27,324 nucleotides of DNA from BS750m-G57 sp964392945 (GCA_964392945.1 CAYMSH010000026.1:1-27324), one strand, 5' to 3'; shown: positions 7,412 through 15,881, counted from the first letter of the stretch. The notes: generated from the letters alone by a model not told the origin. Numbers and translations are program-made.

Positions 7412-8473
7412 CTATTGCTTCGCGGCCGCCACCATACGGTCCACGCTGGAGACCGCCGCGGCGCAAACCCTGTCAGCCGCCCCGTAATAAACCCGGAGCG
7501 TCCCGTCGTCATCGACGATCAGCCCGTTGGTGAATACACAACTGCTGAACACCCCGTGAAGTTCGTACTGGGCTTCAGGCTCAAATACCGGTCGGCTCGA
7601 ATGCGACAACACAACGTGCGGCTTTTCCAGATCACTAAGCATGGCCCCCAGGCAGTAGCGGCCTTCGAGATCGGCTCCGTGGAATATCTCCAGCCAGCCC
7701 TGGGGCGTTTCTATCGGCGTCCCGCCGCATCCGACGCGTTGGGAGGCCCATGAATCCGGGATTGGCGCCAGGGTCATCTCGTGTGATCCCCAGGCCAGCA
7801 GGTCCGGCGAGGTGGCGGTCCAAATGCACGGATCGTTGAATTCGCTGCTGTAGGGTCGATGTCTACAGACGTATCGATCGCCGATCTTCCGCGGGAATAT
7901 CACAACGTCTTTCTGGTACGGCGGGAAGACCAGGCCGCATTTGGTGAAAGTAACGAAGTCCCGGGTTTCGGCCATCATCACGGTCACGCCATGTGAGCTT
8001 ACCGCGGTGTACGTGATGTAGTATCGATCGTTAATGAACGTAATCCGAGCATCCTCGCAGCCGAAGGCTTCGTACCGTGTCGTCGGAGTGATCGCCGGCT
8101 GGGGATCGAACTTGAAGTTGAATCCGTCTCGGCTCCTGGCGATATGCAGGTGCGAGAGGCTCGAGAGGACCATCTTGTCGCGGTAGTAGTAGCCGCGCCC
8201 GTCCCTTATTTCGAGGTTCGGATCGTTAACGGATATGCGTTTGATCTCGTGGGATTGGGTTTCCGGGGCGTACTGGAGATAGCTCACGTATCCTTCTGTC
8301 GGCGTGGGGCGCTGGCCGACCCTGACAAGTAGCAGTATCTCGTTATTGAACTTGATCGCTCCGGGATTGAGCGTACAGAGGACCTCAAGCCCTGGGCTTG
8401 TGGGCTGCAAGTCGCCGGGGGTCAACAGGGGATTCGTATCGAGCCGATCGAGCTTCATATGCACATCACACAT
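7412..8473 (-). CDS. Glycoside hydrolase family 130 enzyme (mannoside phosphorylase-like)
   Basis: This 353-residue protein has the five-bladed beta-propeller pattern of GH130. That family includes beta-1,4-mannosyl-glucose and mannooligosaccharide phosphorylases and some mannosidases. Family-like blocks are FGCEDARITFIND (with the Glu-Asp-Ala-Arg core), KDVVIFPRKIGDRYVCRHRP, GCGGTPIETPQGWLEIFHG and the closing LRVYYGAAD. There is no signal peptide, so it acts in the cytoplasm, as expected for a phosphorylase. ATG 8473 lies one base after the rrf2 stop (8475). ATG 8458 gives the more typical MKLDRLDTNPLLTP start and is a fair alternative. Specificity cannot be decided from sequence alone. Confidence 0.9.
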   Translation of the reverse strand: MCDVHMKLDRLDTNPLLTPGDLQPTSPGLEVLCTLNPGAIKFNNEILLLVRVGQRPTPTEGYVSYLQYAPETQSHEIKRISVNDPNLEIRDGRGYYYRDKMVLSSLSHLHIARSRDGFNFKFDPQPAITPTTRYEAFGCEDARITFINDRYYITYTAVSSHGVTVMMAETRDFVTFTKCGLVFPPYQKDVVIFPRKIGDRYVCRHRPYSSEFNDPCIWTATSPDLLAWGSHEMTLAPIPDSWASQRVGCGGTPIETPQGWLEIFHGADLEGRYCLGAMLSDLEKPHVVLSHSSRPVFEPEAQYELHGVFSSCVFTNGLIVDDDGTLRVYYGAADRVCAAAVSSVDRMVAAAKQ

Positions 8474-8474
8474 A

Positions 8475-8927
8475 TCAGATGCAGTAGTCGGCTACCGTCA
8501 TGCCCTCGAGACCGGACTGCTCTTCCAGGAGATTCTGGAACGTAGTCTCGTTGTAGACTGCATGAATAGCGGATCCCGCGCGACGCCAGAGATTGACGAA
8601 GCTGCAATGTCCGGCCAGGGGACAGTTCCTGTTCCCGCCGCACGGTTCGCAGTCAACTGGTTCGTAGTCGCTGTCAACGGCCTTCATCACGTCTGAGACG
8701 CTCAGCGTTGCCGGTTCGTGCATAAGAACGTAACCGCCGCGAGCGCCTCGCTTGGAGGCGACGACTCCGGCCTGGCGAAGTTCGCCTATGATCAATTCCA
8801 GAAAGCGTTGGGGAATGGCCTGGGCCTGGGCTATGGCGGCCACTGACGTGGGTCCGCTTCCGAATCGTCTGGCCAGTTCAAGCACTGCACGCAACGCGTA
8901 TTGACACTTCTGAGAAACAGTAGCCAT
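8475..8927 (-). CDS. Rrf2-family Fe-S-type transcriptional regulator
   Basis: The 150-residue protein has a winged-helix DNA-binding domain (KCQYALRAVLELA, then IAQAQAIPQRFLELIIGELRQAG, then SKRGARGGYVL). A cysteine set follows at 93, 96, 102 and 108. Cys96-x5-Cys102-x5-Cys108 matches the cluster-ligand spacing of IscR, NsrR and RsrR relatives, so it probably senses iron-sulfur status, NO or redox state. I chose ATG 8927, which has AAGGA about ten bases upstream; an in-frame TTG at 8948 would add seven residues. It leads the GH130-GT4 unit with a one-base gap and probably regulates that unit and itself. Confidence 0.9.
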   Translation of the reverse strand: MATVSQKCQYALRAVLELARRFGSGPTSVAAIAQAQAIPQRFLELIIGELRQAGVVASKRGARGGYVLMHEPATLSVSDVMKAVDSDYEPVDCEPCGGNRNCPLAGHCSFVNLWRRAGSAIHAVYNETTFQNLLEEQSGLEGMTVADYCI

Positions 8928-9007
8928 GCTGAGATATTCCTTTTCCAATCGAGCAATATGGGAATGGCTGTCGCATCAGCAATCCTCAACGATCGATTAA
9001 CGCGCAT

Positions 9008-9037
9008 ATTGTAACAGGAACACAGCGAGTTTATCCA
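9008..9037 (-). promoter_or_regulatory. Possible sigma70 promoter for the rrf2-GH130-GT4 operon
   Basis: Reading on the minus strand, TGGATA (9037-9032), an 18-base spacer and TACAAT (9013-9008) match the -35 and -10 consensus at 4/6 and 5/6 positions. This predicts a start near 9001 and a leader of about 75 nt before the rrf2 ATG. The assignment is from consensus only. Confidence 0.3.
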
Positions 9038-9050
9038 CTACGTATTCCAG

Positions 9051-10820
9051 TTATCCCGGCGCCAGACCTGCCGGCAGGGCCGACAGCGCGGCTTGCGGGT
9101 TGTTCTTGAAGGGATTGTAGAGCGGATCGGCGATCAAGGTCATCTGCCAACTGACCTTAGGACATGTGCGCCAATAGCATTCGGCGATCGAATACTTGCC
9201 GGTCAGCAGCAGCGGGTAAAACTCATCCGGAGGCGGAAACGCCGTCAGAAACGGTTCATCGACAGCCCCGGCAGTGCCGGCGACGCCGTTAATCAGCATT
9301 TGCGGGCACCATTGCCGGGACTTGGGGTTCCTCAGATCGGCGGCCTCGAAACTGGCGGTATGCCAACCCACTGCGCCGCGATTCCACGTGAATGCGGGAA
9401 CGTATCTGCGTAGGCTGTACCAGCCGGCGTACAGCGCCGCATCGGGGCACTTGCCCGGGGCGAAGAGCTTGCTGGAAGTGTCCAAGACCGTCTTGATATT
9501 CGTTCGCCGAGAAACAAATTCATTCAAGCGGAGCAGGCGATTGTCGTAAGCCCGGTACCCCGACGTGTTGGACGCCGAAGCGAAACGAAGCGGAAGGCCC
9601 GAATCGATATAGAACACGCCTTTGAGCCCGGCCTTTTCAACCGCGATGGAGTCCACGATCATTTTCCTGGCCAGTGCGGCCGACGGACCGTCTATCCGCC
9701 CGGTCATCAGGCACGCGGGTTTGCGGCCCGAGACCGCGGACCGAACGCGGGACTTCCAGTAGAGCGGATTGTTCATGGCGCCCTGGAGCTTGTAATCGCC
9801 TCGCAGGCTCATAGCCAGTTCGCTGTCGAGAGACGCGGTGGTCTTGAAGATCATCCTGTTGGTCTTGTTGCGTCTGGCCGCCGCTTTTGCCGTCGATACG
9901 TCGCTATCGACCTGGAGCCCGGCGACAAGCCGCAGCCCGCCGGAGAGCCTCAGCAAATCCGTTTTGCTCTTGGCCCAGGCGATGGTCTTGGCCACCCCCG
10001 GCTTGCGCAGGGGCCGCAGCGCCTCTTCGCTCCGCTTCAACATGCCGCCAAGAACCGCCATGTCCGGCGGATTGATCACCCGCGTATCCCTGACATATCC
10101 GATCAGGCCGCGCAAACCGTACAACTCCCTGTACAGCGCCATCAATTGACGCTCGGCTAGAGCTCTCTTGGTCTTGTCGCTCATGAACCGGACCTTGACC
10201 TGTTTTCGCACGATGCTCTTTCGAAGGCGTTGAAACAGCAGCGCCGCCTGCGGTGTGGCCTCAGGCCGAGCCGGCAAAGGCGAGGCGAACAGGTCTGCGA
10301 CGTTTTCTATCCGATTGCCCGGGACCGGCGGAAGCTTTTCCGGCGCTTGGCCAACCAGGTCCAGCAGCTTGTAGTAGACCGCCATTTGGGCCAGGGCCTC
10401 TTTGGTCCGAGCCTTGTGGAACGCTCCAAGCGACGTGCGTTTCTCGACCTTTTCGTCGCTGGCCTCGGAGATTCGAACCGGAACGCCCCAGATCAGGCAT
10501 ATGCAGCGGATGTGGGAATCGAGCCGCCGCTCGAGCATCGCCTGGATGATCGGGCGCTTCACTGCGTTCTGGTAGACCTCCGGCGAAATCATATAGGTCT
10601 GCGGAGTCTTGACCAGCACGATATTGCGTTTTGGGATATTCCTCTGCGAGGCGTAGAACGCGGCCAGGCTGCTCGATATCTTCGAGTCGGCGTTTGCAAC
10701 CACAAGCACCTGGTCGGGCTTGAGCGCGACGTGAGGCCTGGCTCCGAGCACGGGCCCTGCGCAGATCATCACTATGGCCACGACAGCCCAAACCGCAGAT
10801 AAAATCCTGTTTTTCAACAT
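9051..10820 (-). CDS. TIGR03790-family exported protein
   Basis: This 589-residue protein has an N-terminal signal peptide (hydrophobic about 8-25, cleavage near VLGARP). It resembles the TIGR03790 family of unknown biochemical function, known to me from Planctomycetes and related bacteria. Family-like features are PDQVLVVANADSKISSSLAAFYASQRNIP at the N-terminus, the CICLIWGVPVRI strand, the GRIDGP block and the C-terminal GTAGAVDEPFLTAFPPPDEFYPLLLTGKYSIAECYW region ending in LIADPLYNPF. It should act outside the cytoplasmic membrane. ATG 10820 has AGAGAGG seven bases upstream. It diverges from the lipoprotein esterase gene with 139 bp between starts. I do not assign a reaction. Confidence 0.85.
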   Translation of the reverse strand: MLKNRILSAVWAVVAIVMICAGPVLGARPHVALKPDQVLVVANADSKISSSLAAFYASQRNIPKRNIVLVKTPQTYMISPEVYQNAVKRPIIQAMLERRLDSHIRCICLIWGVPVRISEASDEKVEKRTSLGAFHKARTKEALAQMAVYYKLLDLVGQAPEKLPPVPGNRIENVADLFASPLPARPEATPQAALLFQRLRKSIVRKQVKVRFMSDKTKRALAERQLMALYRELYGLRGLIGYVRDTRVINPPDMAVLGGMLKRSEEALRPLRKPGVAKTIAWAKSKTDLLRLSGGLRLVAGLQVDSDVSTAKAAARRNKTNRMIFKTTASLDSELAMSLRGDYKLQGAMNNPLYWKSRVRSAVSGRKPACLMTGRIDGPSAALARKMIVDSIAVEKAGLKGVFYIDSGLPLRFASASNTSGYRAYDNRLLRLNEFVSRRTNIKTVLDTSSKLFAPGKCPDAALYAGWYSLRRYVPAFTWNRGAVGWHTASFEAADLRNPKSRQWCPQMLINGVAGTAGAVDEPFLTAFPPPDEFYPLLLTGKYSIAECYWRTCPKVSWQMTLIADPLYNPFKNNPQAALSALPAGLAPG

Positions 10821-10959
10821 CAGTAAGCCTCTCTGGAATAGAGTAAAAGCGTGCGTATGGCGTTATATCGGCAAAACAAGGGCGTCTCTTTCTTGCAACT
10901 ATTCGACAATGAGCGGTACAATGCGCCGCATCTTAGTCCTGCGATTGTACGGAGCCTTC

Positions 10960-11712
10960 ATGAAACGATACGCGATACTTATCCTGCTGGCGTGGATTCT
11001 TCCGGGCTGCCCGGTCCCCAGCACCCCTGCTACGCCGGTGCAACCGGTCAAGAAACACCATCTGGTTACCGGGACAAAGTACTATATTTATACGCCGAGC
11101 TATCACACGCCCAAGCATAAGTGGCCTGTGGTGATCACGTTACACGGCTCGTTCGGGTGGGACGGTCCAATGCGACAGGCCGAGGAGTGGCAGTACTACG
11201 CCGAGAAATACGGGTTCATTCTGATCGCCCCGAGTCTCAGCAGCGCAGAAGGCATACTCCCGGTCCTCTCGTGGGACAAACAGCTCAAGAAAGATGAGCA
11301 TAACGTCCTGGCGATTCTCGACGAAGTGATCGAATCCCATAACGCAGACCCCAAAGCGGTCATGCTGTCGGGCTTCTCGGCCGGCGGTTACCCGATGTAT
11401 TACATCGGGCTGAGAAATCCCAAGCGATTCAGCATGCTGGTCTCGCGAGGGGGAAACAGCGACCTGAAGATATTCGAGAACATCGACTTGAGCGACAGCG
11501 CCAAGCGGCTGCCGATAATGATTTTCTGGGGAAAAGACGACGTGTTCACCAAAAACGCCGGATGGCGAGCGTTCAGATGGCTGCGGCAAAACGGCGTGTC
11601 AACCGCACAGATGAAGAAGGTAAAAGGCGGACACCTTCGCCGCCCGGAAGCGGCTTACCTGTTCTGGAGACCGCACATGCCGCAAGAATATCGAGATCGA
11701 GGCCAGGACTAG
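10960..11712 (+). CDS. Lipoprotein alpha/beta-hydrolase (esterase/PHB-depolymerase-like)
   Basis: This 250-residue protein is predicted to be a lipid-anchored serine esterase. A type II signal peptide ends in the lipobox LPGC (Cys17). The alpha/beta-hydrolase fold shows VVITLHGSFGWDG (oxyanion HG), the nucleophile elbow GFSAG (Ser140), WGKDD (acid Asp193 or 194) and GGHLR (His225). The nearest families are feruloyl-esterase/PHB-depolymerase and phospholipase/carboxylesterase types; the substrate is unknown. I chose ATG 10960, preceded by GGAG at five bases and beginning a proper lipoprotein signal. The frame runs upstream to 10774, but that part overlaps the divergent gene and lacks a good start. 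Its TAG stop overlaps that of the convergent CvpA-like gene. Confidence 0.88.
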   Translation: MKRYAILILLAWILPGCPVPSTPATPVQPVKKHHLVTGTKYYIYTPSYHTPKHKWPVVITLHGSFGWDGPMRQAEEWQYYAEKYGFILIAPSLSSAEGILPVLSWDKQLKKDEHNVLAILDEVIESHNADPKAVMLSGFSAGGYPMYYIGLRNPKRFSMLVSRGGNSDLKIFENIDLSDSAKRLPIMIFWGKDDVFTKNAGWRAFRWLRQNGVSTAQMKKVKGGHLRRPEAAYLFWRPHMPQEYRDRGQD

Positions 11713-12911
11713 GTCTTCTTTTTCTTCTTCAGCTTCGCTGCTTCGATCGCCGCAGCCTCAGCTTCTTCCTTCGGCGTTTTCGGCAGATCGGGCGACAGGA
11801 CCGGGGGTATCGCCTTCATGGAAGTACGCCGAAAGACCATGTAGTCAGGCGCGTAGAGCGCTTCCCTGTCGGCCTTGCGGTCTTTAATCTCGGCGGCGTT
11901 CAGGCCCTCGTCGTCTTCGAGAGTATCTGTCTCGTCGGGCATCCTGGCCAGACGATACACCCAGGGAATCTCCTGGTTCGATTCTCCCTTGAATTGCCGC
12001 TGAACGCACAGACCGGCCATATTGAGCTTGCCATCTACGGCAGAAACCGGAACCAGGGTCCAGGTCTTACCGTCGTCCTTGAGATATCCCAGCGGATAGT
12101 AACTCCTGCCGGCGCCGGTGACGATGCGGAAATGAGTGGCCGGCAAACGATACCAGCCGTCTTCCTTCCTGGTGCTGGCCGCGGATTTCGTAACTGTGGT
12201 CTTGATGATCACCACGTCGGTTTTCTCGCCTTCGGCGATGCTGGGGTATTGGGGCAGTTTCTCGTAGCCGACAACTTTCTTCCAGGCGGCTTCAGCAGGC
12301 TTGCAGGACTCCATGATACCCAGGGCGTTGGGGTCGGTATCGACCCGTCCGTTCAAACCGGCTGTATTGCGAGCGCAGAACAACTCCAGCAGCAGATCGT
12401 CGTGAACCTCATCAAAGGAGTTGCCGGAGGCCAAACCCGCGGCGGACTTGAACACGCCCAGGGCGAATTCGTCGCAGTAGATCCTGCTGGTTCGCTGGAA
12501 CGAGCTGTCGTAAGGCTTGTAGCCCAATACGCTGGAGCCCCACGGAAGCATCTGCAGCACGATAGCCAGGATGCCGACCATCACGGTTCCGACATATACG
12601 CCGACCAGACCGCCGACGGCCCGATCGATCTGGTAGTTCCCCATCGCGGCGTTGTCGGGGATCACCTTGTCGAATACGATGCGAAGGGCCAGCAGTGGGA
12701 GTACGAAATGGAGCGTAAGCGAAAGCGCATCGGCGTACGCCGGCTGAGACGTGTACAGAAAAGCCGAACCCAGCCACTCGTAGGTGCCCAGTGCGAAGAC
12801 CGCACAGATCGTCGTAAGCACAGCCATGACCAAAGCGCTGAACGTACCATAAATTGCCTGGCAAAAAGCAATGGCCGCCACCAGCAACCACGCTACTGCG
12901 ATCAGAATCAT
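11709..12911 (-). CDS. CvpA-like multi-pass membrane protein with long C-terminal tail
   Basis: This 400-residue protein has about four hydrophobic segments in the first ~130 residues: MILIAVAWLLVAAIAF, FSALVMAVLTTICAVFAL, a segment around LSLTLHFVLPLLALRIVFD, and VGGLVGVYVGTVMVGILAIVL. The pattern resembles the CvpA/colicin V production family. The remaining ~270 residues are soluble and unrecognised, ending in an Ala/Glu/Lys stretch and a five-Lys run. The exact role of CvpA proteins is unsettled; they are linked to envelope homeostasis. ATG 12911 has GGGAG eight bases upstream. It lies 84 nt after the degenerate GspE-like gene on the same strand. Confidence 0.75.
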   Translation of the reverse strand: MILIAVAWLLVAAIAFCQAIYGTFSALVMAVLTTICAVFALGTYEWLGSAFLYTSQPAYADALSLTLHFVLPLLALRIVFDKVIPDNAAMGNYQIDRAVGGLVGVYVGTVMVGILAIVLQMLPWGSSVLGYKPYDSSFQRTSRIYCDEFALGVFKSAAGLASGNSFDEVHDDLLLELFCARNTAGLNGRVDTDPNALGIMESCKPAEAAWKKVVGYEKLPQYPSIAEGEKTDVVIIKTTVTKSAASTRKEDGWYRLPATHFRIVTGAGRSYYPLGYLKDDGKTWTLVPVSAVDGKLNMAGLCVQRQFKGESNQEIPWVYRLARMPDETDTLEDDEGLNAAEIKDRKADREALYAPDYMVFRRTSMKAIPPVLSPDLPKTPKEEAEAAAIEAAKLKKKKKT

Positions 12912-12925
12912 TCTGAAATCTCCCG

Positions 12926-12944
12926 TGCGGCGTAAGAAGCCGCA
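12926..12944 (-). other. Small hairpin in the leader of the CvpA-like gene
   Basis: TGCGGC (12926-12931) and GCCGCA (12939-12944) form a six-pair stem with a seven-base loop just upstream of the ribosome-binding site of the CvpA-like gene. It could modulate translation; no T-tract is present. Confidence 0.3.
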
Positions 12945-12978
12945 TTAACGAACAAGGGCGAAATTTTGCGCTCGACCA

Positions 12979-12995
12979 GGGGCATGCGACGCCCC
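12979..12995 (-). other. Hairpin at the 3' end of the degenerate GspE-like gene
   Basis: GGGGC (12979-12983) and GCCCC (12991-12995) form a five-pair stem with a seven-base loop starting at the stop codon. No U-tract follows on the minus strand, so it is at best a weak or Rho-assisted stop site. Confidence 0.3.
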
Positions 12996-14638
12996 TACTT
13001 CTTCTTCTTTCCCTGCTGGGTGACGCGGATAACTTCCTGGATGCTGGTCATACCGTCGATGACCTTGGCCAGCGCGTTTTCCTGCAGGTACTGCATGCTG
13101 TTCTTGCGACAGGCGGCCTTTATCTGCGCCAATTGGGCCTGTTCGACGACCAGTTGGCGAATCTCGTCAGTCATTTGCAGAAGTTCGAACACCCCGACCC
13201 TGCCGATGTAACCGGTTCCCTGGCACGACGGGCAGATTATCGGGTTTCCTTCTTCATCGACGCGACCGGCCGCCGGTGCGCGGTAGAATCTCTCGATCTG
13301 GCTGGAGGCCATGTTGGCCTTGGCCAGGAATTCCGGATCCGGGCGGTACGGCTGCCGGCATGCCGGGCAGAGGTTCCGTATGAGAGCCTGGCAGAACACC
13401 CCTCGCAAGTGAGCCATCGCCTTGCCGGCGTCTCCGCAGGCCTTAATCCACAGCGCCATCGCCGTGAACGTGTCTACGGCGCCCAGGCCAAGGACAACGA
13501 GCTTGCTGGCCGCGGCGTCTGCGATGAGCCCGGCGGTCTCGGAGTCGGGGCAGGCGTCGACCAGGATAACATCCGGATCGCGCCGGATCGCCGCGGTCAG
13601 CGCCGCGGGAAGATTCTTGGCCTCGCCGTATACCGTCTGGGTTACGTTTTCCATATCCGCGGCGGTCCTGGCTTCCAGAGTCACCAGTCGCTTGGTGTAG
13701 GCGTCCATGCATCGGATGAGCGAGTAAAGCGTACTCGTTACACCGCTTCCTATTCTGCCGGAAACGATTATCAGACCCGAATCGAGGCTGCACATCGCCT
13801 TGGCGCTGCGGAGGATTTTTTCGGTCATGCCCAGTTCGTCGAGCTTGGTTCGCAGGGCCTCGTGCATGGCGCGGAACTGCATGCGCTGCCCGCCGGTGCT
13901 GCCGGTGGTCGTAACGCCTATCTCGATCGGCTTGCCGGCGAAGTCAAGCGACAACACGCCTTCCTGGGGTCGCCGGCGCTCGGCGGCGTCGAGACCGGCC
14001 AGAGGCTTGATCGCCTGGATCAGCATGTCCGAATCGACAAGCGTCATCGCCGGCTGCACGCTCAGTACGCCGTCGACTATGAAACGCACGACCGCAGCCT
14101 GCTGGGACCCGGGGGAAATGTCGGCCTCGCTGGCCCTGTTGATCAGCATCGACGACAGGAAGCTCTGGACCTTGTTATAAGTTTCGCATACGACGACGGA
14201 GTCGGTTTCCGGATCCGGAGGCGAAATGAGAACGTTGCGATCGTCGTAGACCTTGACTCGCTCGACAACGTCGATGGTGACGCCTTTGCCCTTCATCATG
14301 AAGCCGCGAGCGCGAATTACCGAGACAAGCTTCTGCCCCGGTCCGACGCGAGCGTCACGCCAAACGACGTATCCGGCAACGACGGCGACGACAAGGACCA
14401 GGTAGACCGCCATGCCAGCGATGTACAGCGGCAAGAGCAGCCAAGCGGCCAGGCCGACCAGGCCGGCGAGGCTGACTGTCAGCATCCACTGGGTTTGAGA
14501 ACCTCGCACCCTGGCCACATCGCGATGTATCCACGGCAGGACCATCAGCCACGGCGCGATAAGCAGTAACATGAATACGACCTTGACCAGCGAGACATAC
14601 CCGCCCAAGGGCGGCAGACCTGCCAGGATGACTGTCAT
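12995..14638 (-). CDS. Membrane-anchored GspE/PilB-like protein with degenerate ATPase motifs
   Basis: This 547-residue protein has about three hydrophobic segments in the first ~95 residues, which GspE/PilB ATPases lack. A region resembling the secretion-ATPase N2 domain follows (ASEADISPG, VRFIVDGVL, IKPLAGLDAAERRRPQEG), then the C-terminal ATPase domain. Every catalytic motif there is altered. The Walker A region reads GRIGSGVTS, with Val300 in place of Lys (codon GTA at 13741-13739). The Asp box TLEDP is TLEAR. The Walker B GE is replaced in VDACPD at about 360-365, and the His box TGHLVL is ASKLVV. The CPxC zinc pair is kept (Cys424/427 and Cys469/472). I chose ATG 14638 (GGAG six bases upstream) over TTG 14656. 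It is probably a non-catalytic scaffold or regulator of a type IV filament system. Confidence 0.88.
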   Translation of the reverse strand: MTVILAGLPPLGGYVSLVKVVFMLLLIAPWLMVLPWIHRDVARVRGSQTQWMLTVSLAGLVGLAAWLLLPLYIAGMAVYLVLVVAVVAGYVVWRDARVGPGQKLVSVIRARGFMMKGKGVTIDVVERVKVYDDRNVLISPPDPETDSVVVCETYNKVQSFLSSMLINRASEADISPGSQQAAVVRFIVDGVLSVQPAMTLVDSDMLIQAIKPLAGLDAAERRRPQEGVLSLDFAGKPIEIGVTTTGSTGGQRMQFRAMHEALRTKLDELGMTEKILRSAKAMCSLDSGLIIVSGRIGSGVTSTLYSLIRCMDAYTKRLVTLEARTAADMENVTQTVYGEAKNLPAALTAAIRRDPDVILVDACPDSETAGLIADAAASKLVVLGLGAVDTFTAMALWIKACGDAGKAMAHLRGVFCQALIRNLCPACRQPYRPDPEFLAKANMASSQIERFYRAPAAGRVDEEGNPIICPSCQGTGYIGRVGVFELLQMTDEIRQLVVEQAQLAQIKAACRKNSMQYLQENALAKVIDGMTSIQEVIRVTQQGKKKK

Positions 14639-14765
14639 CTGATGCTCCAGTGTCAAAACTCTTCGATCCGGCGCAAGCGACGCGCCACGTAAGCTCCGTA
14701 AACTCTACTCAAACACGCGGGTGCGGTAAAGTTAATCTTTTTTGCGTATGTCGGCGAGAAATCTT

Positions 14766-15878
14766 CTATCCACGCAGACCGGTTCGGCTTGCGGATATGC
14801 CCGTAAGCATCATCTGCAGTTCGTCGGGGTCGGGCGCGGCCTCGTAGCCGGCGTTCGGCTCGATTAATCCCGCGTCGATCAGGGAGCAAATACTCTTTGC
14901 GAATGTCTGCATCCCTTCCAGTTCGTGCGATCTCAGCGCGTCTTCCAGTTCGCTGTCCCTGCCCTCGCAGATCAGCTTGCGTATGTGATGGTCCACAAGC
15001 ATGATCTCGCAGGCCGGAACACGGTCGACGCCTTCGGCGATGCTGGGCAGGAGCTTCTGGCAGACAACCGCTCGCAGGTTGAATCCGATCATCTGGCGAA
15101 TGCGATCGCGAGCGTCGGCCGGGAACAGGTCCATCAATCTGCCGACAGTCTGGCCCGCACGCGGTGCGTGAACCGTGCCGAGGACCAGGTGCCCGGTTTC
15201 GGCTACTTGAAGGGCCGCGGAAAACGTGTCGATATCGCGGAGTTCGCCGATCAGCACGACGTCGGGATCCTCCCTGAACACGTATTTCAGGGCGGTCTGG
15301 AAATCGGGAGTGTCTATGCCTATCTCGCGCTGGCTGATCAGCGCCTTGTCGCCTTCGTACAGGTACTCGATCGGATCTTCCAGCGTCACGATGTGGCAGG
15401 CTCGGGTCTTGTTTATGTGCTGCAGGATCGCCGCCAGCGTGGTGCTCTTGCCGCAGCCTGTCGGGCCTGACAACATTACCAGCCCCTGGCGCTGGGAGGC
15501 TATCTGCTTGACGGCCTCAGGGAGATGCAGGCTGTCGAAATCCGGTATTTCCCGCGTAACGCGACGAACGGCGACGGCTGTCTTGCCTCGCTGCAGGAAC
15601 ACGTTAATGCGGAACCGATCCGAACCCGGCAGTTCGTAAGCCAGGTCTGCGCTGCCCATTTCGGCGTACTCGGCCCGCTGCTTGTCATCCATCATCTCGT
15701 CGACCATCGAGAGGATTTCTTCGCTGCTCAGCGGCTTACCGGGACCGGAACGAACGTTTCCGCCGACACGAACGTGGGCCGGTAGGCCGGGCTTTAGATG
15801 CAGGTCCGAGGCTCCGGCGCGAGCCATCGCCTCAAAGAAACGCATAAGTCTCGGCGCCTGGGGGGGCTCCTGGCTCAT
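14766..15878 (-). CDS. pilT: Type IV pilus retraction ATPase PilT
   Basis: PilT is the hexameric cytoplasmic ATPase that depolymerises type IV pili. The 370 residues carry intact motifs: ASDLHLKPG at about 24-31, Walker A GPTGCGKS (138-145), the Asp box TLEDPIEYLY, Walker B DPDVVLIGELRD, the His box ETGHLVLGTVHA, and IRKLICEG near the C-terminus, corresponding to the PilT AIRNLIRE motif. It lacks the CxxC zinc region, as expected. ATG 15878 lies three bases after the hisF stop, and its GGGAG ribosome-binding site is inside hisF, so translation is probably coupled. The degenerate GspE-like gene follows after 127 nt. Confidence 0.95.
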   Translation of the reverse strand: MSQEPPQAPRLMRFFEAMARAGASDLHLKPGLPAHVRVGGNVRSGPGKPLSSEEILSMVDEMMDDKQRAEYAEMGSADLAYELPGSDRFRINVFLQRGKTAVAVRRVTREIPDFDSLHLPEAVKQIASQRQGLVMLSGPTGCGKSTTLAAILQHINKTRACHIVTLEDPIEYLYEGDKALISQREIGIDTPDFQTALKYVFREDPDVVLIGELRDIDTFSAALQVAETGHLVLGTVHAPRAGQTVGRLMDLFPADARDRIRQMIGFNLRAVVCQKLLPSIAEGVDRVPACEIMLVDHHIRKLICEGRDSELEDALRSHELEGMQTFAKSICSLIDAGLIEPNAGYEAAPDPDELQMMLTGISASRTGLRG

Positions 15879-15881
15879 CTA

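Noticed and set aside
11562..12935. 457-codon plus-strand frame antisense to the CvpA-like gene
   Set aside because: It overlaps the esterase end and the whole CvpA-like gene; the minus strand has membrane segments and a good ribosome-binding site, the plus frame has neither.
13133..14569. 478-codon plus-strand frame antisense to the GspE-like gene
   Set aside because: Its translation is rich in Arg, Gly and His without domain pattern, while the minus strand shows a recognisable secretion-ATPase fold.
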